Shown: positions 30,961 through 45,729 of the stretch, piece by piece | Position numbering within the stretch: the stretch's first letter is position 1 | Layout: every line of letters starts with the position of its first letter | NCBI RefSeq assembly: GCF_016623495.1 | Contig: NZ_JAEHHL010000005.1 | Location: 95,676 to 159,675, forward strand | Direction: 5' to 3' | DNA: 64,000 nt | Source: Thermohalobaculum xanthum | Lineage (GTDB): Bacteria > Pseudomonadota > Alphaproteobacteria > Rhodobacterales > Rhodobacteraceae | Notes under the pieces: generated by a model | What the model was told of the DNA's origin: nothing | The model's input: only the letters and a program-made list of their open reading frames with translations | Databases searched by the model: none | Program-made: the position numbers and the translations under genes

Positions 30961-30987
30961 GAGGGTGACGGAAGCGCGCAGACCTGC

Positions 30988-31458
30988 TCAGCGCCCGCCC
31001 TGCAGGATCGCGGCCAGCGCCTCGGTCATGGCGGCGGCCTCGTCGGGCGTCATGCGCGCGTGCGTCGCGAGAAAGGCGCCGATGTCGCGCCCGGAATAGC
31101 GGCCCACGAGCTGCCCGTTGCGCAGCGCCAGGCGCAGCCGGGCGAGGTTGCGCGCGCTGTCGTGGCACTTGCGGCACTCGCGCGCGTAGAAGCCGTCCGC
31201 GGCGATCTGGCGGGACATGACCTGCACGAAGAGATCGACCTCGGCGTCCGACAGGCCGCCGCGGTGGCGTTTCAGGAAGGGGACGATGTCGCGGCCATCG
31301 CGGCCCTGGACCGTGTCGCCCTCGAGCGTCAGGCGCTCGCGCACGAAGTCGCCGGCATGGCCGTGACAGGCGATGCAGCGCGCCTCCCAGATCTCGTGGA
31401 AATCGGCGGCCCGCGGCCCGGCATCCCCAAGGGCGCCGAGCAGCAGGCCGCCGATCAT
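30988..31458 (-). CDS. Diheme c-type cytochrome
   Basis: A 156-residue exported protein with two heme c sites, CIACHGHAGDF near residue 27 and CRKCHDSARNL near residue 105. A short hydrophobic leader (MIGGLLLGALGDAGPRAA) precedes them. I do not recognise the family with confidence. It begins 20 bases after the monoheme cytochrome gene and ends just before the norC control region, so it is the last gene of the long nos transcript. It probably carries electrons to NosZ or NirS. The start is uncertain: an ATG at 31506 would give a longer leader overlapping the upstream gene. Confidence 0.75.
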   Translation of the reverse strand: MIGGLLLGALGDAGPRAADFHEIWEARCIACHGHAGDFVRERLTLEGDTVQGRDGRDIVPFLKRHRGGLSDAEVDLFVQVMSRQIAADGFYARECRKCHDSARNLARLRLALRNGQLVGRYSGRDIGAFLATHARMTPDEAAAMTEALAAILQGGR

Positions 31459-31477
31459 GGCGGCGAGCCGCCGGGTC

Positions 31478-31858
31478 TCAGAACGACTTGATATACGCGA
31501 TGACATCCGCGCGCTCGTCCTCTTTCTTGAGGCCGGCGAAGCTCATCTTGGTGCCCGGGATCATGTCCTTGGGCTTTTCGAGATAGGTGGTCAGGTTCTC
31601 CTCGGTCCAGACGAGCCCCTCGCCCTTCTTGGCCATGAAGGCGTCCGAATAGCTGAAGCCCTCGACCGAGGCGATTTCCTGCCCGACGATCCCGGTCAGC
31701 GCGGGGCCGACCTTGTTCTTGGCGCCTTCGCCAATGTCGTGGCAGGCCTTGCACTTGTTGTAGACCTTCTTGCCCTTCTCCGCGTCGCCCTCGGCAAGGG
31801 CGGGCCCGGCCACGAGGGCCGCGAGAAGGGCGATCAGGGTGGGTTTGGCCAGCTTCAT
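31478..31858 (-). CDS. Class I cytochrome c (c2/c550-like)
   Basis: A 126-residue periplasmic monoheme cytochrome. It has a clean Sec signal (MKLAKPTLIALLAALVAGPALA), the heme site KCKACHDIG near residue 35, a GPALTGI loop and the axial Met in GTKMSFAGL. Lys-rich surfaces suggest docking with acidic partners. It is the expected soluble electron donor to cd1 nitrite reductase, NorC or NosZ. It sits between nosX and a diheme cytochrome gene. The damaged nosX frame continues without stop into this gene, but its own ATG has an upstream GGAGAG. Confidence 0.9.
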   Translation of the reverse strand: MKLAKPTLIALLAALVAGPALAEGDAEKGKKVYNKCKACHDIGEGAKNKVGPALTGIVGQEIASVEGFSYSDAFMAKKGEGLVWTEENLTTYLEKPKDMIPGTKMSFAGLKKEDERADVIAYIKSF

Positions 31859-31890
31859 GTGGTGCTCTCCTTTCGGCTGGTGGACGGAAC

Positions 31891-32824
31891 TCAGATGAGG
31901 ACTTCGAGCCTGGTTTCGGGGTGACGGGCGAGCGCCGCGTCGATCCGGGGGCGCTCCATCAGCGCGAAGGCCGTGGAAAGCCCGTCCGCGAGCGCGGCCT
32001 TCGGGGCCGAGACCGAGACGAGGCGCCAGCCCGGCGCGGCGTGCCCGCCGCGCGGGTCGAGGATATGGCCGACCGCGCCCCCGGCATCGAGCACGGTGCC
32101 CATCGGCGCCGAGGTGGCCAGGGCCCGGTCGCTGAGGCCCACGCGCGCCTGAAGCGCGCCCCCGGGGTCGGCGATGCCTGCCTGCCAGGGGGTGCCGTCG
32201 GGGCGGTGCCCGAGGCCCGCGATCTCGCCCATGTCGACCAGAAGGTCGGTGAGCCCCTCGGCGCGCAGGAGCGCGGCGACGCGATCGGCCACCGCGCCTT
32301 GCGCGATGCCGTTGAGCGTGAGCGCCATGCCGGGCCGGCCGAGCTTGACCGAGTGGCTGTCGAACGCCACCGCCTGCCAGCCGACCAGCGCGCGCGGCCT
32401 CGGCCTCGGCGGGCGTGGCGGCGCGCCCTTCGGCGGCGGCGCGGGCATGGGCCTGCCAGAGCGGCTGGACACTGGGATCGAAGGCGCCACCGCTGTCGGC
32501 ATGAAGCGCCGAGACGAGGGCCAGAAGCTCGACCAGCTCGGGCGGGGCGGCGTCGAGCCGGCCCGCACGGTTGAGCCGCGAGAGCGCCGATTCGGGCCGG
32601 TAGAGGCTGAAGATGTCCTCGAGGCGCAGGATCTCGGCCTCGACGCGGCGCGCCAGCGCATCGGCGCGGGCGCGTTCGACGCCAGTCAGCGTCAGCGATG
32701 CCTCGGCCCCCATCGCGGTGCCGCGCCAGCGGAAGACGGGCGCCGAGGCGAGGGCGGTCGCGGGCAGGGTGGCGGCTGCGGCGGCGATGGCCAGGAACCG
32801 GCGGCGGGTCGGGCGGGCGGTCAT
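31891..32824 (-). pseudogene. nosX: nosX/apbE, FAD:protein FMN transferase, frameshifted
   Basis: Two reading frames together give one ApbE/NosX protein. Codons from 32824 encode a twin-arginine-like leader (MTARPTRRRFLAIAAAAA), FRWRGTAMGAEASL, IFSLYRPESALSRLN and DSGGAFDPSVQPLW. The rest (ALVGWQAVAFD, LTLNGIAQGAVADRV, LVDMGEIAGLG, DPRGGHA, VSAPKAALADGLSTAFAL) is one frame away, ending at 31891. The break lies at a run of alternating G and C, 32388-32396, and is repaired by losing one base or gaining two. ApbE-type enzymes attach FMN to a Thr of NosR-like proteins. It could be a true mutation, a phase-variable switch, recoding or a sequencing error. Confidence 0.8.
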
Positions 32825-32825
32825 C

Positions 32826-33332
32826 TCAGTTGCTCCCTGGCAGGGTGATCTCGACCGGGCTCAGCACGGCGTCCTCCGGGATCTGGGCAAGCGCCATCAT
32901 GCGCCCGCCATGCTTGGCCGAAAACCGCGCGGCGGCGTCCTCGGTGCCGAAGGGCGCGATCTCGGGCGCGCCCATGCCGCCGGTCACGCTGGCGCCGACC
33001 ACGAAGAGGGCGGCGTCGGCGGCGATCCAGTTGTCGGCGCCGGGGTCCTCCCAGCTTGGCGCGCGGGCCATGTCGTTGACATAGACGGCGAGGATGCGCG
33101 CCTCGCGCTCCTGCCCGCGCAGATAGGCGATGGCATCGCGCACCTGGCTGAAGAAGATGGGCGCCGGGTAGCCCTCGAGATGGATCTGCGCCTTGGGGCC
33201 GCCATGCTCGGCGATCTGCATCATGCAGAAATGGCCGACGGAACTGGCGTCATAGGCGACCGGCGCGGGGGCCTCGGCCATTTCCTGGCGGCAGGCGGCC
33301 AGAAGCAGGAGGGCGAGAAAGGCGTGTCTCAT
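32826..33332 (-). CDS. nosL: NosL, copper chaperone lipoprotein
   Basis: A 168-residue outer-surface lipoprotein. The lipobox LLLAAC at residues 9-14 and the core motifs YDASSVGHFCMMQIAEHGGPKAQI, IFFSQVRDAIAYL and FGTEDAAARFSAKHGGRM match NosL. It binds Cu(I) and delivers it to apo-NosZ for assembly of the CuZ site. Cys and Met in HFCMM are the expected ligands. Its ATG overlaps the nosY stop (ATGA) and its stop is directly followed by nosX. Confidence 0.95.
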   Translation of the reverse strand: MRHAFLALLLLAACRQEMAEAPAPVAYDASSVGHFCMMQIAEHGGPKAQIHLEGYPAPIFFSQVRDAIAYLRGQEREARILAVYVNDMARAPSWEDPGADNWIAADAALFVVGASVTGGMGAPEIAPFGTEDAAARFSAKHGGRMMALAQIPEDAVLSPVEITLPGSN

Positions 33333-34153
33333 GGCTCCATCCTCCCGAAGGCGAGGCGCGCGAGCCCCAGCGCCGCGAAGGGCCACAGCACCAGCGAGAC
33401 CGGCGCCGCCCAGCGGGGCAGGGCGTCGGCCGCGCCCTGCATCCCGCTTGCCAGCGCAACGGCCTCGGCCGCGCCGACATTCCACAGCCGGAAGGCATCG
33501 GCCGGGTTGGCCGCGAGCAGCCAGGGAAAGACGTGCCGGGTGAAGGCGCCGTCGCCGCTCCAGACCACCGCGCCCAGCAGGCCGAGGTCGTAGAGCACGA
33601 CGGCGACCAGCCACAGGCCCGCGGCCATGGCCGCGGCGCCCGCCGAACTGGCGGCCAGCGCCGAGACGGCGTAGCCGAGCGCGAGGAAGATCGCGCCGAG
33701 CAGGACCGAGCTTGCGATCAGCCGCAACAGGGCCGCGACGCTCTCGGGGCCAGCGCCGCCGGCGAGTGCCGCGGCACCCCCCGCCGCGCCGAAGCCCGCG
33801 GCCATGGCGAAGGCCAGCACCGCGAGATGCGCGAGCCCCTTGCCGGCGAGGATCTCGCCGCGCGAGACGGGGTAGCTGAGCAGCAGCGCGAGCCCGCCGC
33901 GATCGGCCTCGCCCGCCAGCGCGTCGAAGGCGACCATCAGCGCCAGGAGCGGGGCGAGATATACCGAGAGCGTGGTCATCGAGGCGACGGCGACCGTGAG
34001 CAGGTCGACGCCCAGCGAGCCCGTGGGCGCCGACCCCGCAAAGGTCAGCGCCAGTGCGAACAGCACCATGATCAGCGTGGCCGTCAGCACCCAGCGGTTG
34101 CGCCGCGCGATGCGCAACTCGGCCGCGGCGATGGCGACGATGCGTCCCATCAT
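33329..34153 (-). CDS. nosY: NosY, ABC permease for NosZ maturation
   Basis: A 274-residue membrane protein with six hydrophobic segments. The N terminus MGRIVAIAAAELRIARRNRWVL and the LLSYPVSRGEILAGKGLAHLAVLA segment are typical of NosY. With NosF and periplasmic NosD it forms the NosDFY transporter that supplies sulfur and/or copper for the CuZ cluster. It is coupled by ATGA overlap to nosF upstream and to nosL downstream. Confidence 0.95.
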   Translation of the reverse strand: MMGRIVAIAAAELRIARRNRWVLTATLIMVLFALALTFAGSAPTGSLGVDLLTVAVASMTTLSVYLAPLLALMVAFDALAGEADRGGLALLLSYPVSRGEILAGKGLAHLAVLAFAMAAGFGAAGGAAALAGGAGPESVAALLRLIASSVLLGAIFLALGYAVSALAASSAGAAAMAAGLWLVAVVLYDLGLLGAVVWSGDGAFTRHVFPWLLAANPADAFRLWNVGAAEAVALASGMQGAADALPRWAAPVSLVLWPFAALGLARLAFGRMEP

Positions 34154-35049
34154 GGCTTCTCCTCCCCCGAATAGTGGCGGTAGAGCGCCTCGAGCCCCGG
34201 CGGGGTGACCTCGAGATCGGCGACCAGCGGGCCGAGCGCGGCGATGCGGCCGAGGGTGTCCATCTTCTCCTGCGGCGCGCAGAGGATCTCGACCGAGGCG
34301 CCGTTGACCCGCCGCCCGCCGAGGCGGGCCTGCACCTCCTCGGCCGCGCCGTCGCGGGCGACGAGGCGCAGGCGGATCGGCATGGCCGCGCGCGCGCGCA
34401 GGCCGCCCAGCGTGTCGTTCGCCACCAGCCGTCCGCCCGAGAGGATGGCGATGCGGTCGGTGCGGGCCTCGACCTCGGTCAGCGCGTGGCTGGCGATCAG
34501 CACCGCCGTGCCCTCCTGCGCCATCTCGTCGATCAGGGCGTAAAGGTCGTGGCGCGAGACGGGGTCGAGGCCGCTCGCGGGCTCGTCGAGCAATGCGAGA
34601 CGCGGCCGGCCCAGCATGGCCTGGGCGATGCCGAGGCGCTGGCGCATGCCCTTCGACCAGGTGCGGATGCGCCGGTCGGCGGCATGCGCGAGCCCGACCC
34701 GTTCGAGCAAAGGCCCCGCGGCGCGCGCGGGCTCGCCGGCGAGCCGGGCGAAGAGCGCGAGCTGCTCGCGCCCGGTCAGCGAGGCGTGGAAGGCGACCGC
34801 CTCGGGCAGATACGCGGTGGCCGCGCGCGCCGCGCGGCTGCCCGGCCGGGCGCCCGCGACGGTGATGCGGCCGGCCGAGGGCGCGATCAGCCCGAGCGCG
34901 AGCTTGATCAGCGTCGTCTTGCCCGCGCCGTTATGGCCAAGGAGCGCGAGCCGCTGGCCCGCGGCGAGGCGCAGGTCGACATCGGCCAGCGCGGTGACGG
35001 GGCCATGGGATTTTCCCAGCCCCTCGACGATCAGGACGTCATCCGTCAT
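34150..35049 (-). CDS. nosF: NosF, ABC ATPase for NosZ maturation
   Basis: A 299-residue ABC ATPase. Walker A is GHNGAGKTT near residue 40, the signature is TWSKGMRQRLGIAQ in place of LSGGQ, Walker B is LALLDEPASGLD and the H-loop is LIASHAL. The variant signature is usual in NosF. It energises NosDFY. The start overlaps the end of nosD by 11 bases, in keeping with tightly coupled expression. Confidence 0.96.
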   Translation of the reverse strand: MTDDVLIVEGLGKSHGPVTALADVDLRLAAGQRLALLGHNGAGKTTLIKLALGLIAPSAGRITVAGARPGSRAARAATAYLPEAVAFHASLTGREQLALFARLAGEPARAAGPLLERVGLAHAADRRIRTWSKGMRQRLGIAQAMLGRPRLALLDEPASGLDPVSRHDLYALIDEMAQEGTAVLIASHALTEVEARTDRIAILSGGRLVANDTLGGLRARAAMPIRLRLVARDGAAEEVQARLGGRRVNGASVEILCAPQEKMDTLGRIAALGPLVADLEVTPPGLEALYRHYSGEEKP

Positions 35050-36304
35050 GGCGGATCTCCCAGTCCGGAAGGGAAGGCTCGACCGCCTGCATCATCGGCG
35101 CGCCGTCGATCACCCCGCCCGGCAGCAGCGCGGGGAAGGCGTGCTGCGCCCAGCGCACCAGCTGGACCGCCGGCGCGCCCAGCAGCAGCTTGGCCGCGGG
35201 CTGGGTCCAGAGCACGTGGTCCATGCTGTCGTTCGGCCGGTAGGGGGCGTCAGCGATGCCGTCGCCATCGAGATCGAAGGCGGCGAAGTCGCTCCAGTGA
35301 TTGCCGCGGCCTGCGTCGCTCCACTCGACCCATTTCGAGCCGACATACTTCACCTGGGTGCGGTTGCCGACGAAGGCGTTGCCGGTGATGGCGTTGCGCT
35401 CGGACCCGGCGGTGAAATGGATGCCAATGTCGCAGCGCTCGAAGCGGTTCATCGCGATGCGGTTGCGGTGGGCGTTGTAAATGAAGAGGCAGCGGTTCTC
35501 GCCGTTTCGAACGAGGTTGCCCTCGATGACCGAGTCGTTGGCGTAGTTGAGCATGATGCCGTGCTCGCGATCGCCGATCGAGGCGTTGCCGGTGATGCGG
35601 ACGTTCCTGGAATACATCACCGCGTAGCCCAGGTCGTTGCCGACCGAGAGGTTGCCCGAGACCTCGGAGTCGTTGGCATACATGTAGTGGACCGCGAAGC
35701 GCAGGTCGCGGAAACGGTTGTTGCGGAAGGTGTTGTCGCGCGAGGTGTTGACGAAGATGCCGTCGCGGCCCCAGCGGATGTCGTTGCCCTCGACCACCGC
35801 GCCGGGCGCATTCCAGACATAGACGCCGTTGCCGCGCCGGTTCACATGCTGCTCCTGCCCACCCTCGATGACATTGCGTGCGACGCGCGCGTCGCGCGCG
35901 CCGTGGATGTCGACGCCGTAGAGATTGCCGCGCAGGCGGTTGCCCTCGATCACCGCGCGGTCGGCGCCCTCGAGGAGGCGTACGCCGCTGTCGATGGTCT
36001 CGTGCGCGCGGCCCGAGTTCTCGATGCCGCAGCCGCGCAGGGTCACGTCGCTTGCGGTCACGGTGATCACCGAGCCCTGTCCCCGGCCGTCGATCACGGC
36101 GCCCGGGCGGCAGGCCAGCGTCACCGGCCGGTCGAGGACCAGCGGGCCCTCGTGGATCCCGGGGGCGAGGTTCAGGACCGCCCCCGGCTCGGCCGCCGCG
36201 AGGGCGGCGGCGAGCGCCCCGGGCCGTGCCGCCACGTCCTGCGCGGCCGCCGGCGCCGAGGCGCAGGCGAGCAGGAATGCGGCGATGGGCCCGAGGTGCC
36301 GCAT
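35039..36304 (-). CDS. nosD: NosD, periplasmic beta-helix maturation protein
   Basis: A 421-residue secreted protein with a Sec signal (MRHLGPIAAFLLACASAPAAAQ) and a long right-handed beta-helix made of repeating N- and G-rich turns (VIEGNRLRGN, ARNVIEGG, VEGNDIRWG, RVTGNASIGD-like). This is the NosD carbohydrate-binding/CASH fold that binds the NosFY membrane unit and hands sulfur or copper to NosZ. The start at 36304 gives the signal peptide; the two-base gap to nosZ shows coupling. Confidence 0.95.
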   Translation of the reverse strand: MRHLGPIAAFLLACASAPAAAQDVAARPGALAAALAAAEPGAVLNLAPGIHEGPLVLDRPVTLACRPGAVIDGRGQGSVITVTASDVTLRGCGIENSGRAHETIDSGVRLLEGADRAVIEGNRLRGNLYGVDIHGARDARVARNVIEGGQEQHVNRRGNGVYVWNAPGAVVEGNDIRWGRDGIFVNTSRDNTFRNNRFRDLRFAVHYMYANDSEVSGNLSVGNDLGYAVMYSRNVRITGNASIGDREHGIMLNYANDSVIEGNLVRNGENRCLFIYNAHRNRIAMNRFERCDIGIHFTAGSERNAITGNAFVGNRTQVKYVGSKWVEWSDAGRGNHWSDFAAFDLDGDGIADAPYRPNDSMDHVLWTQPAAKLLLGAPAVQLVRWAQHAFPALLPGGVIDGAPMMQAVEPSLPDWEIRHDG

Positions 36305-36306
36305 GC

Positions 36307-38208
36307 TCACGCCCCGCGCGGCTCGACCAGCATCCGGCCGCGCATCTCCATGTGGAGCGCGTGGCAGAACCACTGACAGTAGAACCAGTGCACGCCGGGC
36401 CGGTCGGCCGTGAAGGTGATCGAGGCGGTCGCCTGCGGCCCGACCTCCATGGCCACGCCGTAGTTCGAGATCGTGAAGCCGTGGGTCAGGTCGTCGATGT
36501 CGTCCATGTTGGTGACATAGACCGTGACCTCGTCGCCCTGCTGCACGGTGAACTTCTCGAGGCTGAAGTTCGGCGCCACCGAGTGCATGTAGACCCGCAC
36601 CTTGTTGCCGTCGCGGATCACGTCGGCGCCCCAGTCGAGATCGACGCCGTCGGCCGCAGCCTGCTGGCGCGCATCCTCCCAGGTCGGGTCGGCGCGGTCC
36701 CAGACCGTACGCGGGTTCACCTTCGAGCGGTGCACGATGATCGAGTCGTGCGGCTCGGCGAAGGTGGGCCCGTCATGCACGACCTTCATCTCGTCGGACG
36801 AGATGTCGATCAGCTGCTCGTTCTCGGGCTTCAGCGGGCCGACATTGATGAACCGGTCCTTCGAGAACTTGTTCATCGAGATCAGCCACTTGCCGTCGGC
36901 CTCGGCGGTCTCGCCCATCGAGGTCGAGTTGTGGCCGGGCTGGTAGTGCACGTCGACCTTCGAGATGATCGGGTCCACGTTCTCGCCGGCGAAGGCGCGC
37001 ACCGCGTTCTCGATGTTCCACTTCACCACCTGGCTGTCGAGGAACAGCGTCGTGAAGGCGTTGCCCTGGCCGTCAAAGGCGGTGTGAAGCGGCCCGAGGC
37101 CCAGCTGCGGCTCGGCGACGATGGCCGAGCGGGGGTCGGCGTCCTCGTCGAACAGCGCGTCGACCTTGGTCACGTCGATGACCGAGACGGTCGGCGACAG
37201 CTTGCCGTTGATCACGACATACTTCTTGTCGGGCGCGGTGTTGACGCCGTGCGGGCTGTTTGGGATCGGGATGTAGCGGGTGTACTTCTTGTTCGACCCC
37301 TTGCGCCCGTCGATCACCTTGACGCCGTTGAGCTCCTGGTAGTCGCCGGCGGCGATGCCCGCCTCGATTTCCTTGAGGTTGAAGACGACGACGTGGTCGA
37401 GCTCGTTCGCCGTCATCTCGGCGAGGTTCATGCCCATCTCGGAGTTGTAGCTGGTCGAGAAGGCATACTTGCCCTGGTAGTCGCAGTCGGTGTTGTCGAG
37501 GTTGCCCGAGACGATGACCTGCCAGGCCACCTCCATCTCGTCGCCGTCGATGGCGGTGAAGATGTTCACGTATTGCGACGGGTCGTCGAGCACCTTGCCG
37601 TCGTTGACCAGCGGGGCCTCGTGCTCGCCATTGGCGAAGATGTAGCCGGTGCGCGGATATTTCTGCGGGCGCATGCCGTGGATGTCGTGCGCGTTGGGGA
37701 TCTCGATGATCTTGTCGCACTTCATCACGTCGCAGCGCACGCGCGCCACGCGCGTGTTGGCCTTGTCGTTCATGAACAGGTAGCGCCCGTCATAGGTGCC
37801 ATCGGTGAACGACATGTGCGGATGGTGCAGATCGCCATTGTCATAGGTCTTCATGCCGCGCGCGGCGAGGAAGGCCTTGGTCTCGTCGGTCAGGCCCTCG
37901 GTGAGGATCTTGAGGCTCTCGTTGGTCTGGCCCCAGCCGGTCGCCGAGCAGCGGTTGAAGACGGGGACCCGCATCAGCTCGCGCATCGACGGCACGCCGA
38001 GGATGCGCAGCTCGCCGGTCTGGCCCGAGGACCAGAAGCCGTAATACTCGTCCAGTTCGCCGGGCGCGAGCTCGACGCCCGCCGCGCGGGCGGACTTGTT
38101 GCCGGCCACGTAGACGCCGCCTGCGGCGGTCGCGAGCAGGGCGCCGCTGGCCGAGGCGCCGAGCAGTCCGCGCCGCGTCAGGCCGCCGGTCTTCTTCGTG
38201 TCAGACAT
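36307..38208 (-). CDS. nosZ: Nitrous oxide reductase, clade I, Tat-exported
   Basis: A 633-residue periplasmic enzyme that reduces N2O to N2. The twin-arginine leader ([12 protein letters not shown]) marks clade I NosZ. A seven-blade propeller carries the CuZ histidines (LHHPHMSF near residue 130, later [13 protein letters not shown] and VHYQPGH). The C-terminal cupredoxin domain holds the CuA site [14 protein letters not shown]. Its start overlaps the nosR stop by eight bases. All visible catalytic motifs are intact. Confidence 0.98.
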   Translation of the reverse strand: MSDTKKTGGLTRRGLLGASASGALLATAAGGVYVAGNKSARAAGVELAPGELDEYYGFWSSGQTGELRILGVPSMRELMRVPVFNRCSATGWGQTNESLKILTEGLTDETKAFLAARGMKTYDNGDLHHPHMSFTDGTYDGRYLFMNDKANTRVARVRCDVMKCDKIIEIPNAHDIHGMRPQKYPRTGYIFANGEHEAPLVNDGKVLDDPSQYVNIFTAIDGDEMEVAWQVIVSGNLDNTDCDYQGKYAFSTSYNSEMGMNLAEMTANELDHVVVFNLKEIEAGIAAGDYQELNGVKVIDGRKGSNKKYTRYIPIPNSPHGVNTAPDKKYVVINGKLSPTVSVIDVTKVDALFDEDADPRSAIVAEPQLGLGPLHTAFDGQGNAFTTLFLDSQVVKWNIENAVRAFAGENVDPIISKVDVHYQPGHNSTSMGETAEADGKWLISMNKFSKDRFINVGPLKPENEQLIDISSDEMKVVHDGPTFAEPHDSIIVHRSKVNPRTVWDRADPTWEDARQQAAADGVDLDWGADVIRDGNKVRVYMHSVAPNFSLEKFTVQQGDEVTVYVTNMDDIDDLTHGFTISNYGVAMEVGPQATASITFTADRPGVHWFYCQWFCHALHMEMRGRMLVEPRGA

Positions 38209-40378
38209 GAGCTTTCTCCTTGGTTTCGGATTTTGGGGCAGGATTGGCGGGGGAGCGGGCGATCGCCTCGCGCCGCTTCAGCTGCCGGATGACCACCGGG
38301 CACTTGGTCTCGGACTGGTAGAGCACCTGGCAGTGCAGGCAGTTGACGCATTCGTTCGGGTTGATCTCGCCCGTGGGGTGGATCGCCTGGACGGGGCACT
38401 CGTTGCGGCAGGTCTGACAGGGATGGCCGCATTCGTGGTAGCGCTTGAGCCAGTCGAACATGCGGATGCGCGCGGGGATCGCGAGGGCCGCGCCCAGCGG
38501 GCAGAGGTAGCGGCAGTAGAAGCGCTCGATGAAGAGGCCGATCACCAGCAGGACCGCCGCGAACAGCACGAAGGGCCAGGCGCGCTGGAACTTGAGGATG
38601 ATCGCGGTCTTGAAGGGCTCGACCTCGGCATATTGCTCGGCCAGCGGGATCGAGGCGAGCGACAGGCCGAAAAGCCCGAGGAAGATGATGTACTTGATCG
38701 GCCAGAGCCGCTCGTGCAGGCCCCAGGGCAGCTCGATCTGCGGCACCTTGAGCCAGCGCGCGACGCGGTTGGTCAGCTCCTGCAGCGCGCCGAAGGGACA
38801 GAGCCAGCCGCAATAGGCGCCGCGCCCCCAGAAGATCAGCGCCGCCGCGACCGAGCACCACAGGATGAAGACCAGTGGGTCGAGCAGGAAGGCGTCCCAG
38901 GTGAAGCCCTCGCGCAGCGCGCCGCCCAGCGCCATGAGGTTGACGACGGAAAGCTGCGCATTGGCGTACCAGCCGAGCCAGACCAGGGTCACCGTCAGGA
39001 AGGTCATGCGGAACCAGAACAGCACGCTCGCATTGCGCGTGACGTGGCGCTGGAAGAAGAAGGCGCCGGTCAGGATGGTCAGCATCGCCAGCAGGCCGCC
39101 GATCTGGATCTGGCGCTCGCGCCAGATGCGCTGCCACAGGGCCGCCTTGGCCGCTGCCTCCTCGGCCGGCTGGTCGACTGCCGCCGGCGCCTGGAGGGGA
39201 ACCAGGTGCCGCTCGGGCAGCCGGTAGTCGAGATCGAAGGTCAGGAAGCTCTTCTCGACCGCGCCGACCGCGCGCTGGACCAGGAGCTGCAGGCGCCAGG
39301 GCTCGGCCGGGTCGAAGCCCGCATCGGCGGGGATCTTGAAGATGTCGATCTCGGTGAAGCTGGGCGCGCCGGGGGCCGCGATCTCGCCGAGCCGGCGGTG
39401 CTGGCGGTCGAAGAACCGCACCGAGCGGTCGCCCTGGATCAGCTGGATGCGGTCGAAGATGCCGCCCCGGACATAGCCCGAGCCCTTGAAGGAATAGCGC
39501 CCGCGACCCATCACCAGGATGGCCTGCTCGCCCTCCTGCAGCCAGTCGATCAGGTTGCGATATTCCTGCGCGCCCAGCAGCGAGCGCCCGACCTCGGGGG
39601 CGCTGATCAGGGCGGCGGCGAGTTCGATGAAGGTCTCGGACGGCTCGCCCTGCTCGGGCCGGGCGGTGGCGCGAGGGTCGCCCGCCGCCTCAAAGGCCTG
39701 ATTGACCTGGCCGATGTCGAGCGAGAGCGTCCGGATCGAGCCGTCGCCGGCCAGCGTCTTCCAGTCGGAGCTGCCCTCGACCCCCATGTCGAGTTCGCGC
39801 TTGGGCCCCTGCGCCGCGGCCGGGGCCAGCCCGCCGAGCCCGAGCGCGCGCGCGACCCTGAGCCCCGCGCGCACGATCGAATCGTCGATCACCATCACGG
39901 TGACCGTGGCGCCCGAGATGATGTCGAGATCATGCGCCGAGCCGCCGGCTGCAGCCTCGGCCTTCAGGTCGAGGCCGGCATAGCCCTCGGTCAGCGCGCG
40001 CATCCGCGCGTCGGGGATGCCGATGAGCACGATCGGCTCGGAATGCTTGACGAGGCGTACGCCGGTCAGCACGGCGTCGGGCGAGATCGCCGCGACCACG
40101 TGGATCGGCTTGCCCGAGTATCCGGTCGTGCCGACGAAGTCGGAGGTCAGGAAGGCATAGGCGACCGTCTCGCCCTCCTTCAGGACCGGCGCGACCGGCA
40201 GGTCCTCGCGCAGCGCGCCGAACGCGGTCGCGCCGGGGGCGAGGTCCTCTGGCGCGAGCTTGCCGAGGAAACGGGGAAGATCGGCTGCGTGGGCCGGCGG
40301 AACGGCCAGCCCTGCGGTCCCCGCGAGCATGATCGCAAGGACAACCAGGGTGACCCAGACCGGCAGTCTCGTTCGCAT
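38201..40378 (-). CDS. nosR: NosR, flavin- and FeS-containing membrane electron donor/regulator of nos
   Basis: A 725-residue protein. A signal-anchor is followed by a periplasmic FMN-binding domain with the flavinylation motif DIISGATVT near residue 180 (the second Thr class residue accepts FMN). Five or so membrane helices follow, with CxxxCP pairs in [11 protein letters not shown] and [12 protein letters not shown], and a C-terminal ferredoxin-like region ([13 protein letters not shown] and CVNCLHCQ). It supports electron flow to NosZ in vivo. GGAGG precedes the ATG at 40378. A Dnr/FNR box lies about 60 bases upstream. Confidence 0.97.
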   Translation of the reverse strand: MRTRLPVWVTLVVLAIMLAGTAGLAVPPAHAADLPRFLGKLAPEDLAPGATAFGALREDLPVAPVLKEGETVAYAFLTSDFVGTTGYSGKPIHVVAAISPDAVLTGVRLVKHSEPIVLIGIPDARMRALTEGYAGLDLKAEAAAGGSAHDLDIISGATVTVMVIDDSIVRAGLRVARALGLGGLAPAAAQGPKRELDMGVEGSSDWKTLAGDGSIRTLSLDIGQVNQAFEAAGDPRATARPEQGEPSETFIELAAALISAPEVGRSLLGAQEYRNLIDWLQEGEQAILVMGRGRYSFKGSGYVRGGIFDRIQLIQGDRSVRFFDRQHRRLGEIAAPGAPSFTEIDIFKIPADAGFDPAEPWRLQLLVQRAVGAVEKSFLTFDLDYRLPERHLVPLQAPAAVDQPAEEAAAKAALWQRIWRERQIQIGGLLAMLTILTGAFFFQRHVTRNASVLFWFRMTFLTVTLVWLGWYANAQLSVVNLMALGGALREGFTWDAFLLDPLVFILWCSVAAALIFWGRGAYCGWLCPFGALQELTNRVARWLKVPQIELPWGLHERLWPIKYIIFLGLFGLSLASIPLAEQYAEVEPFKTAIILKFQRAWPFVLFAAVLLVIGLFIERFYCRYLCPLGAALAIPARIRMFDWLKRYHECGHPCQTCRNECPVQAIHPTGEINPNECVNCLHCQVLYQSETKCPVVIRQLKRREAIARSPANPAPKSETKEKAHV

Positions 40379-40431
40379 GTGAATCCTCCGGCGTTTCCAG
40401 AGGACCCTGCGTCGCCGGGCGCGCCGGCTCC

Positions 40432-40445
40432 TTGACAATTGTTAA
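40432..40445 (-). promoter_or_regulatory. FNR/Dnr-type box upstream of nosR
   Basis: TTGACAATTGTTAA is a nearly perfect interrupted palindrome whose half-sites TTGAC and GTTAA are the same as those before norC and nirS; only the four central bases differ. It is centred about 60 bases before the nosR ATG, in the 90-base gap after nnrS. It is expected to drive nosRZDFYLX and the two downstream cytochrome genes. Confidence 0.75.
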
Positions 40446-40468
40446 GCTGGGGCAGGCAGCCGCAGAAT

Positions 40469-45669
<5,201 letters not shown>

Positions 45670-45676
45670 CGCGCAT

Positions 45677-45703
45677 CGCGGGGGCGGCCTGACCGCCCCC
45701 GCG
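45677..45703 (+). terminator. Strong hairpin between nirS and nirE
   Basis: A perfect 11-bp stem (45677-45687 with 45693-45703) and a five-base loop start eight bases after the nirS stop, followed by a short pyrimidine run. It probably stabilises nirS mRNA or terminates most transcripts, so that the abundant reductase outnumbers the heme d1 enzymes read beyond it. Confidence 0.7.
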
Positions 45704-45729
45704 TCTTCCCTGGAACCGACGAGGGCGCC

